From Roseomonas haemaphysalidis (GTDB lineage: Bacteria; Pseudomonadota; Alphaproteobacteria; Acetobacterales; Acetobacteraceae), in the NCBI RefSeq assembly GCF_017355405.1, contig NZ_CP061178.1, forward strand, positions 372,001 to 436,000: a stretch of DNA of 64,000 nt, in the 5' to 3' direction. Position numbers and translations under genes: made by a program. Below are positions 44,617 to 54,936 of the stretch, one piece after another; within the stretch, counting starts at the first letter, position 1; each line of letters begins with the position of its first letter. Under the pieces are notes generated by a model. That model was not told the DNA's origin, made no database searches, and saw only the letters and a program-made list of their open reading frames with translations.

Positions 44617-46650
44617 TCAGGACTCCGGCACGTTGCGGCGCAGCTCTTCGATCCAGGCGGTGGCCGTGCCGTCCGACGGCGCGCGCCAGTCGCCGCGCGG
44701 CGACAACGACCCGCCGGCCGCCACCTTGGGCCCGTTCGGCATGGCCGAGCGCTTGAACTGGCTGAAGCCGAAGAAGCGCGCCAGGAACACCTCCAGCCAG
44801 TGGCGGATGGTGGCGAGGTCGTATTCCGGCCGCATGTCTTCCGGAAAGCCGGCGGGCCAGCGGCCGCGCGAGGCGTCGCTCCAGGCGCGCCAGGCTAGGA
44901 ACGCGGTCTTGGACGGGCGGAAGCCGTAGCGCAGCGTGTGGAACAGGTTGAAGTCCTGCAGCGCGTAGGGGCCGATCTTCTGCTCGGTGCTCTGCAGCGC
45001 CTGGCCTTCGGCCGGGATCAGTTCGGGTGAGATCTCGGTGCCCAGGATGGACAGCAGGATGGAACCCACCGCCTTGTCGAACTGCTCCGACGCCACCACC
45101 CAGCGGATCAGGTGCTGGATCAGCGTCTTGGGCACGCCGCTGTTGACGTTGTAGTGCGACATCTGGTCGCCCACGCCATAGGTGCACCAGCCCAGCGCCA
45201 GCTCCGACAGGTCACCGGTGCCCAGCACCATGCCGCCGTGCAGGTTGGCGGCGCGGAACAGGTAGTCGGTGCGCAGCCCGGCCTGCACGTTCTCGAAGGT
45301 CACGTCGTAGACCGGCTCGCCCCGGCCGAAGGGATGGCCGAGGTCCTTGAGCATCTGCGTGGCGGCGGGGCGGATGTCCAGCTCGCTGGCGGCAACGCCG
45401 AGGCTGTCCATCAGCGCATGGGCGTTGGTGCGGGTGCCGGCGCTGGTGCCGAAGCCTGGCATGGTGAAGGCCACGATGTCCGTGCGCGGCCGGCCGAGCT
45501 GGTCCATCGCCTTGGCGGCGACGATCAGCGCCTGGGTGGAATCCAGGCCCCCGGACACGCCGATGACGATCTTGCCGCGCGTCGAGCGCAGCCGCTGCAC
45601 CAGCCCCGACACCTGGATGTTGTAGGCCTCGTAGCAATCCTGGTGCAGCCGCGCCGGGTCGGCGGGCACGAAGGGGAAACGCTCCACCGGGCGCTCCAGC
45701 CCCAGGTCCTCGTCCGGCGGGTCCAGGCGGAAGCGGGCGGTGCGGAAGCCGCCGGTGCCGGCGATGCGGCGGTTGTCATCGAAGGTGCCCTGCCGCGCGC
45801 GCTCCTGCCGCAGCAGGTCCAGGTCCACGTCGGCCAGCACGGCCTGGCCCTCGGCGGGAAAGCGCTCGCTTTCCGCCAGCGCCACGCCGTTCTCGAAGAC
45901 CGAGAGCTGGCCGTCCCAGGCCAGGTCCGTGGTGGATTCACCGGCGCCGGCCGCGGCGTAGACATAGGCGGCGAGGCAGCGCGCCGACTGCGCCTGGGCC
46001 AGCAGCTTGCGCGTGTCGGCCTTGCCGACGGTGATGTTGCTGGCGGACAGGTTGGCCAGCACCACGGCCCCGGCCAGCGCACCGAAGCCGCTGGGCGGCA
46101 CCGGCACCCAAAGGTCCTCGCACACCTCGGCATGCACGACCAGTCCGGGCAGGTCCTCGGCGGCGAACAGCTGGTCGGGGCCGAAGGGCACGTCCTGCCC
46201 CGCCACGCGGATGCTCTGGCCCTCGGTGCCGGCGCCGCTGGCGAAGTGCCGGCGCTCGTAGAACTCGCGGTAGTTGGGCAGGTGCACCTTGGGCACCACG
46301 CCCAGCAGCCGGCCGCCCTGGATGGCCAGCGCCGTGTTGTACACCCGGCCCGCGTGGCGCAGCGGCGCGCCGACCAGCAGCAGCGGCCGCAGGGACGCGG
46401 ATTTCGTCACGATGCGCCCCACCGCATCCTCCACCGCATCCAGCAGCACGTCCTGCAGCAGCAGGTCGTCGATGGCGTAGCCGGACAGGCACAGTTCCGG
46501 AAACACGGCCACCGCCGCGCCCCGCGCGTGCACGTCACGCGCGGCCTCTAGGATAGCCGTGGCGTTGGCCGCCGGGTCGGCGAGCTGCACGCGGGTGGTG
46601 CAGGCGGCAACGCGGGCGAAACCGTGGCGGTAAAGCGAAGCGAAAGTCAT
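44617..46650 (-). CDS. nadE: Glutamine-dependent NAD+ synthetase
   Basis: The protein has 677 residues. The N-terminal nitrilase-like glutaminase carries Glu52, Lys121 and Cys177, the same spacing as in the mycobacterial enzyme. The C-terminal synthetase has the PP-loop [10 protein letters not shown] near residue 370 and the [14 protein letters not shown] region. It makes NAD+ from deamido-NAD, ATP and glutamine. The start at 46650 ([10 protein letters not shown]) is preferred over ATG 46689, which adds a basic stretch. It is unusual on a plasmid-like replicon, as it is normally a core gene. Confidence 0.95.
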   Translation of the reverse strand: MTFASLYRHGFARVAACTTRVQLADPAANATAILEAARDVHARGAAVAVFPELCLSGYAIDDLLLQDVLLDAVEDAVGRIVTKSASLRPLLLVGAPLRHAGRVYNTALAIQGGRLLGVVPKVHLPNYREFYERRHFASGAGTEGQSIRVAGQDVPFGPDQLFAAEDLPGLVVHAEVCEDLWVPVPPSGFGALAGAVVLANLSASNITVGKADTRKLLAQAQSARCLAAYVYAAAGAGESTTDLAWDGQLSVFENGVALAESERFPAEGQAVLADVDLDLLRQERARQGTFDDNRRIAGTGGFRTARFRLDPPDEDLGLERPVERFPFVPADPARLHQDCYEAYNIQVSGLVQRLRSTRGKIVIGVSGGLDSTQALIVAAKAMDQLGRPRTDIVAFTMPGFGTSAGTRTNAHALMDSLGVAASELDIRPAATQMLKDLGHPFGRGEPVYDVTFENVQAGLRTDYLFRAANLHGGMVLGTGDLSELALGWCTYGVGDQMSHYNVNSGVPKTLIQHLIRWVVASEQFDKAVGSILLSILGTEISPELIPAEGQALQSTEQKIGPYALQDFNLFHTLRYGFRPSKTAFLAWRAWSDASRGRWPAGFPEDMRPEYDLATIRHWLEVFLARFFGFSQFKRSAMPNGPKVAAGGSLSPRGDWRAPSDGTATAWIEELRRNVPES

Positions 46651-46722
46651 GTGAGGCACCCGCCGGCGTTTGTGTTTTGCATGTTTCAAGCCCCATGGCG
46701 GGGCAAGGTTGCCACAGGCGCC

Positions 46723-47697
46723 CTAGAAGGCGCGCATCCGCACCGGCGGGCGGTCCAACACGGTGCGGCCGAACAGGCTGGCCACCAGCTCCACCAGCAA
46801 CCGCGCGGAGCGGCCGCGCTCGTCCAGGAACGGGTTCAGCTCGACGATGTCCAGCGAGCCGAGCAGGCCGGAATCGCACAGCATCTCCATGATCAGGTGC
46901 GCTTCCCGGTAGGTGGCGCCGCCGGGCACGGTGGTGCCGACGCCGGGCGCCAGCGAGGGGTCCAGCATGTCCACGTCCAGGCTGACATGCAGGTGCACGC
47001 CGCGCCGCTGCCAGTCCTCGATCATCGCGCGCATCGGCGCGGCGACCCCTTCCTCGTCGATCGCGCGCATGTCGATGCAGCGCACGCCGCGCGCCTGCAC
47101 GTTGCGCCGCTCCTCCGTGTCGATGGAACGCAGGCCGATGATGGACACCGCGCCCGGGGTCAGCGGCGCCAGCGGGCGGTCCGGCAACAGGGGCTGCAAG
47201 CTGGGCTCGCCGGCCAGAAACGCCAGCGACATGCCGTGCATGTTGCGCGACGGCGTGGTGGCCGGCGTGTTGAAATCCGCATGCGCGTCGATCCACAGCA
47301 CCGCCAATTCCCGCCCCGCCTCGCGGCAATGGCGGGCGATGCCGCTGACGCTGCCCATGGACAGCGCGTGGTCGCCGCCCAGGAAGATCGGCAGCCGGCC
47401 GGCGGCGGCCAGCCGGTGCGCATGGTCATGGATGTCCCGCGTCCAGCCCGCCACCTCCTCCAGGTTCAGGCAGCGCGCGGCGTCCGCCGCCGCCAGCGCC
47501 ACGGGTTGCGGTGAGGGAGCCGAAAGGTCGCCCGCGTCCTCCACCTCGTGGCCCAGCTCGCGCAGCAGCCCGGCCAGCCCCGCGATGCGCAGCGCGTCCG
47601 GCCCCATGCGCGCCCCGGGCACGTGGGTGCCCGCGTCCATGGGGATGCCCAGCAGAGTGGTGCGGCGCGGGGCGGGGCCGTTCTCGGAATCGGTCAT
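46723..47697 (-). CDS. rocF: Arginase
   Basis: The protein has 324 residues. The ureohydrolase metal motifs are present: GGDHALSMG, DAHADFNTP and SLDVDMLDP, with the family C-terminal ELNPFLDERGRSA. It hydrolyses arginine to ornithine and urea using two Mn2+. The length and last motif favour arginase over agmatinase. It is transcribed alone, on the minus strand. Confidence 0.92.
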   Translation of the reverse strand: MTDSENGPAPRRTTLLGIPMDAGTHVPGARMGPDALRIAGLAGLLRELGHEVEDAGDLSAPSPQPVALAAADAARCLNLEEVAGWTRDIHDHAHRLAAAGRLPIFLGGDHALSMGSVSGIARHCREAGRELAVLWIDAHADFNTPATTPSRNMHGMSLAFLAGEPSLQPLLPDRPLAPLTPGAVSIIGLRSIDTEERRNVQARGVRCIDMRAIDEEGVAAPMRAMIEDWQRRGVHLHVSLDVDMLDPSLAPGVGTTVPGGATYREAHLIMEMLCDSGLLGSLDIVELNPFLDERGRSARLLVELVASLFGRTVLDRPPVRMRAF

Positions 47698-47734
47698 GCG
47701 GCGCTTGTAGCGAAGTGCTGCGCGGCCGTCTCGC

Positions 47735-48586
47735 TCATGCCCGCTTGCGGCGCGCGGCAGGCTTCGCGCCCGGCTTGGCTTCCGCCTTCTTGGGCTTGGC
47801 CGCCGCGCGTTGCTTTAGGCTGTCGCGCAGCGCGGCCATCAGGTCGATGACGTTGCCCTTGTCCGGCGCCTCGTCCGGCTCCGGCTCCGGCGGCTTGCCC
47901 TGGCGGCGGGCCTCGATCACCTCGCGCAGCTTGTTCTCGTAGCGGTCCTCGGTGTCGGCGGGGTCGAACCCGGCTTCCTGGCGCTTGATCAGCTGCCGCG
48001 CCAGCTTGACCATCTCCTTGTCCGGCTTGGCCTTGGGCACCGCGTCGAAGGCGTCCTCGGAGGCGCGCAGGTCGCCCTGCTCATGCAGCGTGTGCAGCAC
48101 CAGTCCGCGCCCCAGGGGCAGAATGCCCACCGCCCGTTCCCGGCGGAACAGCACCAGCCGGGACAGCGCCATCATGCGGCTTTCGGCCAGCGCATCGCGC
48201 AGCACGGCATAGACATCGGCGCCCTCGTCATCGTCCGGCACCAGATAGTAGCTGGTGTCGAAGTACAGCGGCCCGACATCGGCGGCGGCAACAAACTTGC
48301 CGATGGACAGGGTGTGGCTGCTTTCCACCCGCGCGTTGTCGAAGTCCTCGTCGGACAGCAGCACGTACTGTCCCTTCTCGACCTCGAAGCCGCGCACCAG
48401 CTCGCTGCGCTGCACCTCCTTGCCCGTTTCGGCATCCACCGCCTCGTTGCGGATGCGGTTGCCGGTCTTGGGGTTGATCATGTTGAAGTGCAGGTTGTTG
48501 CGCTCCTGCCGCGCGCTGAGCAGCGCGATGCGGCAGGACACCAGCGCCAGGCGCAGCGTGCCGCGCCAAAGGGGACGTTCGCTCAT
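47735..48586 (-). CDS. ku: Ku protein for non-homologous end joining
   Basis: The protein has 283 residues. The bacterial Ku core (ring) starts [19 protein letters not shown] and contains [15 protein letters not shown] and [13 protein letters not shown] Lys/Ala-rich C terminus (about 245-283) follows, as in many Ku proteins. It binds broken DNA ends and recruits LigD. The start overlaps the ligD stop by 4 bp, so the two are co-translated. Confidence 0.95.
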   Translation of the reverse strand: MSERPLWRGTLRLALVSCRIALLSARQERNNLHFNMINPKTGNRIRNEAVDAETGKEVQRSELVRGFEVEKGQYVLLSDEDFDNARVESSHTLSIGKFVAAADVGPLYFDTSYYLVPDDDEGADVYAVLRDALAESRMMALSRLVLFRRERAVGILPLGRGLVLHTLHEQGDLRASEDAFDAVPKAKPDKEMVKLARQLIKRQEAGFDPADTEDRYENKLREVIEARRQGKPPEPEPDEAPDKGNVIDLMAALRDSLKQRAAAKPKKAEAKPGAKPAARRKRA

Positions 48587-51051
48587 CGGTGCTTGGACTT
48601 TCCTTGCAGGTCGGGCAACGGCCGGGCCGCGCGGGCATAGCCGGCCCAGGGGTCCGGGCCGTCCAGCCGCGCGGGCGCGGTGCGGATAGTGAAGGCGCGC
48701 GGGTCGAAGCCGGGTCGCAGTTCCTCCCACGCCACGGGCACCGAGACGGTGGCCCCCGGCCGGGCGCGCGGCGACCACGCGGCCACGGCCGAGGCCACGC
48801 GGTCGTTGCGCAGGTAATCCAGGAACAGCCGGCCGCGACGCGCCTTTTTGCTGATGTTGGTGGTGTAGCGCTTCGGTTCCGCTTCCGCGATCACGGCGCA
48901 CAGGGCGTGGCAGAAGTCCTTTGCCGCCGGCCATTCCGCCTTTGGCTGCAACGGCACCACCACGTGCAGGCCCTTGCCGCCGGTGGTCTTCACGAAGGCG
49001 GCGAGGCCAATGGCCTGGAGCTGCTTCCGCAGGGTCCCGGCCGCCTCCATCACCGCGTCGAAGCCCAGCCCCTCATCCGGGTCGATGTCGAACACCAGCC
49101 GGTCGGGCTTCTCGAAATCCGCTTCCGTCGCGCCGCCGGGGTGGATTTCCAGGACCGCCGCCTGCGCCAGGGCGCCCAGCGCGGCATCGCTGTCGATCGC
49201 CAGAAACGGCTCCGCCTCGCCCGCCAGCTCCACCCGCCGCAAGAGGCTGGACGTGCCCTGGCCTGGGTGGCGCTGCAAAAAGCGCGGGCCGTGGGTGCCG
49301 TCCGGCATGCGCAGCAGCGCCACCATGCGATGCGCCGCGTAGCCCAGCAGGCGCGGCGCCACGGCGGCGTAGTAATCCGCCAGTTCCTGCTTGGTGATGC
49401 CGTCTTCCGGCCACAGCAGCTTGTCCGGGTGGGTCAGCCGCGTCCCGCCGGGCTTCGCCCCGTCCTTTCCGGCGGCGGGCGCGGGCGGGCGGACGGTCGC
49501 GGCGGGCTTGTCGTCGCGCACGCCCTTGAACGAGGCTTGGCGGATGCGGCCCTCGCCTGTCCAGCCGGCGTAGTCCACCTCCGCCACCAGCCGCGGCTCC
49601 ACCCAGTGGGCGCCGCGCCGGTCGGTCGGGGCGGGCTTGTTGCTGAAGGGCGTGTCGCCGCGCGCCAGCGGCTTCAGCAGGCGCTTCAGCTCCGCCGCGC
49701 GGGCGCCGGAAATGCCCGACCCGACGCGGCCCAGATACACCAGCCCGCCGTCGCGCCAGGCGCCCAGCAACAGGGTCATGCTGCCCTTGGGGCCGGTGCC
49801 ATGGCCGCCGATCACGAACTCGTCGCGCCCCCGGCACTTGGCCTTCACCCAGTCGCCGCCCCGCCCGGCCCGGTAGGGCGCGTCCAGCCGCTTGGACACC
49901 ACCCCTTCCAGCCCCATGCGGCAGGCGGATTGCAGGATGGCGGTGCCCGAAGCCTCGAAATGCTCCACGAAGCTGACCGCCCCGGGGGCCTCGTCCAGCA
50001 GTGCCGCGAGCCGCGCCTTGCGCTCCCGCAGCGGCCGCGGGCGCCAGTCGCGCGTGCCCTCGGCCAGCAGGTCGAAGGCGAAGAAACGCAGCGCGTCCGT
50101 GCGGCCGCGTTCCAGCGCACCCACCAGGGCGGCGAAGTCGGGGTGGCCCTCGGCGTCCATGGCCACCACCTCGCCATCCAGCACCATGTCGGGCAGCTGG
50201 CCGAGTGCCGCGGCGGTTTCCGGGAAGCGATGGGTCCAATCCAGTCCGGACCGGCTGAACAGCACCGCCTTGCCGCCGGCGATGCGCGGCTGAAGCCGGT
50301 AGCCGTCCAGCTTGATCTCATGCACCCAGCCCTCGCCGCCGGGCGCGCTGGCGGCGCTGTCGCACATCTGCAACGGCAGGAAACCGTCGGGCACCGTTTC
50401 GGCGGGGGCGGGCACGGCCTTGGCGGCGGCGGAACCGCGCGGCCTGGCGGGCTTGCGCGCCCTGGCCTTCTTGCCGGCGGCGATCTCCGCCATGCTACGG
50501 CCGGATGCGACGGAGGAATCCTCGGCGACCAGCGCCTCGCCTTCCCCGGGCCGCGCCTCGTCATCGCGTTCCTTGATCAGCAGCCACTGCGGGGTCTTTT
50601 CGCGCGGGCGGGGGCGCATGCGCACGAGCGTCCAGCCGCCGCGCAGCCGCGCGCCGTGCAGCCGGAACTTCATTTTGCCATCGGCCAGCGCCGCCTCGGG
50701 GTCGGCATCCAGGCTGTCCCAGGTGCCCTGGTCCCACAGCATCACGGTGCCGCCGCCGTATTCGCCGTCCGGAATGGTGCCTTCGAAGGTGCCGTAATCG
50801 AGGGGGTGGTCCTCCACCTGCACCGCCAGGCGCTTGTCGGCCGGGTCCAGGCTGGGGCCGCGCGTCACCGCCCAGCTTTTCAGGGTGCCGGCCAGTTCCA
50901 GCCGGAAGTCGAAATGCAGCCGCGTGGCGTCGTGCTTCTGCACCACGAAGGACAGCGTCCCGCCGCGCTTGCGGCCTGCCCTGCCCGGCGGCTCCGCCGT
51001 GCGGGTGAAGTCGCGCTTGGCGTTGTAACGGTCGAGTGTCGCGGATGGCAT
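48583..51051 (-). CDS. ligD: Multidomain DNA ligase D
   Basis: The protein has 822 residues. The order is N-terminal phosphoesterase (about 30-160, [13 protein letters not shown]), then ATP-dependent ligase (about 225-520, Lys nucleophile in EIKLDGYR), then the primase-polymerase domain (about 530-815, metal Asp pair in FDIDPD). This is the PE-Lig-Pol layout. A Lys/Ala-rich linker (about 190-215) joins the first two. It processes and seals double-strand breaks with Ku. Confidence 0.95.
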   Translation of the reverse strand: MPSATLDRYNAKRDFTRTAEPPGRAGRKRGGTLSFVVQKHDATRLHFDFRLELAGTLKSWAVTRGPSLDPADKRLAVQVEDHPLDYGTFEGTIPDGEYGGGTVMLWDQGTWDSLDADPEAALADGKMKFRLHGARLRGGWTLVRMRPRPREKTPQWLLIKERDDEARPGEGEALVAEDSSVASGRSMAEIAAGKKARARKPARPRGSAAAKAVPAPAETVPDGFLPLQMCDSAASAPGGEGWVHEIKLDGYRLQPRIAGGKAVLFSRSGLDWTHRFPETAAALGQLPDMVLDGEVVAMDAEGHPDFAALVGALERGRTDALRFFAFDLLAEGTRDWRPRPLRERKARLAALLDEAPGAVSFVEHFEASGTAILQSACRMGLEGVVSKRLDAPYRAGRGGDWVKAKCRGRDEFVIGGHGTGPKGSMTLLLGAWRDGGLVYLGRVGSGISGARAAELKRLLKPLARGDTPFSNKPAPTDRRGAHWVEPRLVAEVDYAGWTGEGRIRQASFKGVRDDKPAATVRPPAPAAGKDGAKPGGTRLTHPDKLLWPEDGITKQELADYYAAVAPRLLGYAAHRMVALLRMPDGTHGPRFLQRHPGQGTSSLLRRVELAGEAEPFLAIDSDAALGALAQAAVLEIHPGGATEADFEKPDRLVFDIDPDEGLGFDAVMEAAGTLRKQLQAIGLAAFVKTTGGKGLHVVVPLQPKAEWPAAKDFCHALCAVIAEAEPKRYTTNISKKARRGRLFLDYLRNDRVASAVAAWSPRARPGATVSVPVAWEELRPGFDPRAFTIRTAPARLDGPDPWAGYARAARPLPDLQGKSKHR

Positions 51052-51130
51052 GGAGCAGCCCCCCGGCCGGCGCGCGACGGCGGCGCCGGTCCTGCGAAGG
51101 AAAAGCCCCGAGGCGCCGCCGGGTTGCGGT

Positions 51131-52534
51131 TCACGCCGCCAGGGCGCGCGCCGCCAGCTGTTCCGGCGGCAATGCCGACATGCGCCGCCAGCGCAGCGTC
51201 ATCAGCACCGCCACCACCGCCAGCCCCGCGGCCAGCCCGAACCACACCCCCACCGGCCCCATCCCGGCGGAAAAGCCCATCAGGAGGCCGAAGGGCAACC
51301 CCAACCCCCAGTAGCCCAGCGCCGCGAACAGCAGCGGCATGCGCGTGTCCTTCAGCCCGCGCAGCGCGCCGGCGGCGGTGGCCTGCACGCCGTCCGCCAG
51401 CTGGAACACGCCGGCGACCATCAGCAGCAAGGCCGCCAGCTCCCGCGTCGGCGCCAGCTCGGGCGGCAGGAACAGCGCGGCGATGGTGCCGGGCACGGCC
51501 AGCAGCATCACCGCCGTCGCCGCCATGAAGGCGACGGAGATGCCGATCGCCGTCCAGCCCGCCAGCTGCGCGCCGGCACGGTCCAGCGCGCCGGCGGCCA
51601 GCCCGACCCGGGCGGTGGCCGCCTGGCTGACGCCCATCGGCACCATGAAGGTGGCGCTGGCCACTTGCAGCGCCACGGCATGCGCGGCCACGGCGGTGGA
51701 GCCGAACCAGCCCATCACCAGCGCCGTCCCGCTGAACACCCCGATCTCCAGCAGCATGGTGCCGGTGATCGGCAGGCCGACGCGCACGATCTCCGCCATG
51801 CGGCGCAAATCGGTGCGCCAGAAGCGCCCGGCCAGCCGGAAGCGGGCGATGCGCCGGTCGCGCGACATCAACACAGCCAGCGCCACGCACATGAACAGGT
51901 TGGACCCGGCGCTGGACAGCCCCGCCCCCAGCGTGCCGAGCTGCGGCGCGCCGAAGCCGCCGGCGATGAACACGTAGCCCAGCAAGGCGTTCAACCCGAT
52001 CGCCGCCAGCGACACCCACAACGCCATCTGCGGCCGCTGCAGGGCCGACAGAAAGCCGCGCAGCAGCATGAAGCCGTAGAACGGCAGCACGCCCCACAGG
52101 ATGGCGCGCAGAAAGCGCTCTGCTTCCTGCGCCAGCGCCGGCTCCTGCCCCGAGGCCAGCAGGATCGCGCCGCCGTGCCACAGCAGCAGCCCGATCGGCA
52201 CGAAGCCCAGCACTCCGAGCCACAGCGCCTGGCGGAAGGTGCGGCGCATCTCCCGCACGTGGTGGCGCACATGGCCCTTTTCCTGCGCCAGCATCGCCGT
52301 GGCCGCGAAGGCCAGGCCGAATGGCAGGGACAGGGTGATGAAATACAGGTTGCCGCCCAGCGTCGCCGCCGCCAACGGCACCTCGCCCAGCCGGCCGAGA
52401 TACAGCGTGTCGGTCAGCAGCAGCGCGATCTGCGACAGATTGGTCAATGCCAGCGGCCAGGCCAGGGCCAGCATGGCGCGCAGCTCGCGCATCCGCCCGC
52501 CGGCAGGGCGGGGGGCGGTGGGGGCGGGGGTCAT
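51131..52534 (-). CDS. MATE family efflux pump
   Basis: The protein has 467 residues and 12 helices in two similar halves, with [22 protein letters not shown] near the N terminus and [22 protein letters not shown] near the C terminus, characteristic of the NorM branch. It expels cationic drugs or toxins using Na+ or H+. It lies 79 bp upstream of ligD on the same strand but is probably independent. Confidence 0.92.
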   Translation of the reverse strand: MTPAPTAPRPAGGRMRELRAMLALAWPLALTNLSQIALLLTDTLYLGRLGEVPLAAATLGGNLYFITLSLPFGLAFAATAMLAQEKGHVRHHVREMRRTFRQALWLGVLGFVPIGLLLWHGGAILLASGQEPALAQEAERFLRAILWGVLPFYGFMLLRGFLSALQRPQMALWVSLAAIGLNALLGYVFIAGGFGAPQLGTLGAGLSSAGSNLFMCVALAVLMSRDRRIARFRLAGRFWRTDLRRMAEIVRVGLPITGTMLLEIGVFSGTALVMGWFGSTAVAAHAVALQVASATFMVPMGVSQAATARVGLAAGALDRAGAQLAGWTAIGISVAFMAATAVMLLAVPGTIAALFLPPELAPTRELAALLLMVAGVFQLADGVQATAAGALRGLKDTRMPLLFAALGYWGLGLPFGLLMGFSAGMGPVGVWFGLAAGLAVVAVLMTLRWRRMSALPPEQLAARALAA

Positions 52535-52634
52535 CGGGGCGTTCCTTGTTTGGCGCCCGGCTTAAAGCAAACAACGCGACAGGGAAATCAGCGAGGGGCG
52601 ACGGCCCCGCCCGCCGTATCGGCGCCGCGGTGCC

Positions 52635-53366
52635 TCAGGCGGCTTCGCGTGCCTCGGCCCGCCCGCCCGGCACCGGGCAGCTGGCGCCGCAGCCGGCAAA
52701 GCCGGGCAGGAGGTAGCGCAGGCAGCACACCCGCCGCTGCGCCGGGCCGCCGCCGGGCGGCGCGCGCAGTGGCTCGTGCACCGGGTTGGCCCATCCGTCG
52801 GGCCAGCTGGCGCTGCCGAGCAGCATCGCCGCATCCTGTTCCGCCTCGGCCCCCAGGCGCCCGGCGCGGCGCGCGAGATCCACGGTGCCGGCGATGCGGA
52901 CGCCGACATTGCTCCAGGCCAGGCGGGGCGTGATGCGGTCGGCGGCGGACAGCGCCTCGATCAGCGGCGCCAGGTGGTCGCGCACCAGGGGGGCGAAGCG
53001 GGCCATGCCCCGCGCGGCGACGGCGCCGCCCGCATGGGGCAGCACAAAGCCACGCGGCCCGCCCTCGGGGCCGACCAGCAGGGTGACGTCGTCCAGCGCC
53101 AGGGGCAGGTCGCGCCCGGCCATCAGGTTGGCGGCCAGCACGGGGTACACCAGCCGCACGGCATAGCTCTGCATCCACATGGACACGCCGGCACGGCGGT
53201 CGGCCTCGCCGAACTGCTGGCAATAGCGGTCCAGCAGGGTGCGCAGCACCTCCGGCCGGCGCAGCTGGCTGCCACGGATCACCTCGCCATCGCCGGGCAC
53301 CAGGGCGAGGTAGCCATGCGCGAAGCTCAGCGGGCCGGTCAGCAGGGCGTCGATATCCGGCGTCAT
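52635..53366 (-). CDS. FhuF-like siderophore-iron reductase
   Basis: The protein has 243 residues. Four Cys cluster at the C terminus (214, 215, 226, 230) in CCLRYLLPGFAGCGASC. This is the FhuF [2Fe-2S] ligand pattern, though spacing here is CC-x10-C-x3-C whereas FhuF has x2 for the last gap. It would reduce ferric siderophores in the cytoplasm to release iron. The ATG overlaps the upstream hydroxy-acid oxidase stop by 4 bp; a GTG at 53378 is also in frame. Confidence 0.85.
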   Translation of the reverse strand: MTPDIDALLTGPLSFAHGYLALVPGDGEVIRGSQLRRPEVLRTLLDRYCQQFGEADRRAGVSMWMQSYAVRLVYPVLAANLMAGRDLPLALDDVTLLVGPEGGPRGFVLPHAGGAVAARGMARFAPLVRDHLAPLIEALSAADRITPRLAWSNVGVRIAGTVDLARRAGRLGAEAEQDAAMLLGSASWPDGWANPVHEPLRAPPGGGPAQRRVCCLRYLLPGFAGCGASCPVPGGRAEAREAA

Positions 53367-54472
53367 GGCCTGTTCCACAGCACATGGGGGCCGATGTCGG
53401 CCAGGGTGGGGCAGCCGGTCTGGGCCATGGCGATCTCCAGCTCCGTGCGCAGCAGGCTGAGCACGTGCGCGACGCCGGCGGCACCCGCCACGGCCAGGCC
53501 ATGCAGCACCGGGCGCCCCACCAGCACGGCACGGGCCCCGAGCGCCAGAGCCTTCAGCACGTCCGTGCCACGGCGGATGCCGCCATCCAGCAACAGCGGC
53601 ACGCGCCCGGCGACGGCGGCGGCGATGGGAGGCAGGGCGTCGATGCTGGCGGGCGCGCCGTCCAGCACCCGGCCGCCATGGTTGGACACGACGATCCCGT
53701 CCGCGCCGGCATCCAGCGCGCGGCGGGCATCGGCCGCGGTCATGATGCCCTTGAGCAGCAGCGGCAGCCGCGTCGCGGCGCGCAGGGCGGCGACATCGGC
53801 CCAGCTGGGGGCATCGCTCAGCAATGCGAAGGTATCGCTGTTGGCGGCGCGCGGCGCTGCCGGCATGCCGCGCAGGTTCACCGCCTCCACGCCCGGCGGC
53901 AGGCGGAAGCCGGCACGCTGCTCGGCGTTGCGCAGGCTGACGCCGGCATCGACCGTCAGGACGATGGCACCGAAGCCCGCCTGTTCCGCCCGGCGCAGCA
54001 GCGCCAGGGTGAAGCCGCGGTCCGGCTGCACGTAAAGCTGGAACCAGGGGGGCGGCGCATGCCCGGCCAGGGCGGCCACCGGTTCCAGCGCCGTGCTGGC
54101 CTGGGCGCTGACCACCAACCCCGCCTGCATGGCACGCGCGCCCGTGGCGGTGGCCAGCTCGGCTTCCGGGTGCAGCAGGCGGTGAAAGGCGGTGGGGGCC
54201 ACCAGGATGGGGTGGCGGTGCTCGTGGCCGAACAGATGCAGGTGGGTGCCGGCCCCCCCGAGGTCGGCCAGCACGGCGGCGTTCAGCTTGAGCCGGGCAA
54301 AGGCGGAAAGGTTGTCGGCGGCGGTCAGGCCATCGGCCGCGCCGGCCTCCACATAGGCCCAGGCCGCCTCGTCCAGGCGGGCCCGGGCGTGCGGCGCGTA
54401 GTCGGCCACCGACACGATCCCGGACGGGACCTGCATCGGCGGACGGATCCCGGCGTTGCGCTGAAGGGCCAT
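53363..54472 (-). CDS. FMN-dependent alpha-hydroxy-acid oxidase
   Basis: The protein has 369 residues and a TIM-barrel FMN enzyme. The catalytic His and Arg lie in SNHGGRVLDGAPASIDALP, and the flavin phosphate site is in LLDGGIRRGTDVLKALALGA. The family includes lactate and glycolate oxidases and mandelate dehydrogenase. A membrane insert as in LldD is not evident. It is coupled to the FhuF-like gene by a 4-bp overlap. The start at 54472 avoids a longer in-frame form that would run through the palindrome. Confidence 0.9.
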   Translation of the reverse strand: MALQRNAGIRPPMQVPSGIVSVADYAPHARARLDEAAWAYVEAGAADGLTAADNLSAFARLKLNAAVLADLGGAGTHLHLFGHEHRHPILVAPTAFHRLLHPEAELATATGARAMQAGLVVSAQASTALEPVAALAGHAPPPWFQLYVQPDRGFTLALLRRAEQAGFGAIVLTVDAGVSLRNAEQRAGFRLPPGVEAVNLRGMPAAPRAANSDTFALLSDAPSWADVAALRAATRLPLLLKGIMTAADARRALDAGADGIVVSNHGGRVLDGAPASIDALPPIAAAVAGRVPLLLDGGIRRGTDVLKALALGARAVLVGRPVLHGLAVAGAAGVAHVLSLLRTELEIAMAQTGCPTLADIGPHVLWNRP

Positions 54473-54490
54473 GTCCTTAGGCCTAGCACA

Positions 54491-54507
54491 TTGCGAATTA
54501 GTCGCAA
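54491..54507. promoter_or_regulatory. Fur-like palindrome between divergent iron-linked genes
   Basis: TTGCGA-ATTAG-TCGCAA is a 17-bp inverted repeat centred in the 41-bp gap between the hydroxy-acid oxidase/FhuF operon and the IsdG-like gene. The TTGCGAnT-centre-ATTCGCAA form resembles Fur boxes. It would allow iron repression of both units. Confidence 0.5.
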
Positions 54508-54513
54508 GTTCAA

Positions 54514-54846
54514 ATGGAGATGTCCGTGCCATTTATCGCCATGAACCGCTTCCGCATCGTGCCCGGCGCCGAGGCGGCGTTCGAGGAGGTCTGGGCCAGC
54601 CGCGATTCTCACCTGCGGGAGGTGCCGGGCTTCGTGTCCTTCCACCTGCTGCGCGGCGCGGCGGCCGAGGACCACATGTTGTACGCGTCCCACACCGTCT
54701 GGCGCTCGCGCGCCGACTTCGAGGCCTGGACGGAGTCCGAGGCGTTTCGCGCCGCGCACCGCGGCGCCGGCGGCAACCGCGCGCTTTACCTGGGCCCGCC
54801 GCAGTTCGAGGGCTTCGACAGCGTGCAGGAGCTGCTGCCGGGCTGA
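54514..54846 (+). CDS. IsdG/HmoA-like heme-degrading monooxygenase
   Basis: The protein has 110 residues and is an antibiotic-biosynthesis-monooxygenase (ABM) fold dimer subunit. FIAMNRFRIVPGAEAAFEEVW and the VPGFVSFHLLRG segment match the heme-degrading IsdG/HmoB branch, which releases iron from heme. Start codons at 54514, 54520 and 54541 are in frame. The longest is given but the second is also well placed. It is divergent from the FhuF operon across a Fur-like site. Confidence 0.8.
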   Translation: MEMSVPFIAMNRFRIVPGAEAAFEEVWASRDSHLREVPGFVSFHLLRGAAAEDHMLYASHTVWRSRADFEAWTESEAFRAAHRGAGGNRALYLGPPQFEGFDSVQELLPG

Positions 54847-54936
54847 GCGCCGGCGGCGGCGGTTGGATGTATCCATGCGGCAGTTCCATCGGGGGCCCGG
54901 CGCCCCCATCTGGTGCACCAACCGATGGAGCACAGC

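Noticed and set aside
48589..51528. 979-residue plus-strand open frame
   Set aside because: It lies opposite ligD, whose three domains are unmistakable.
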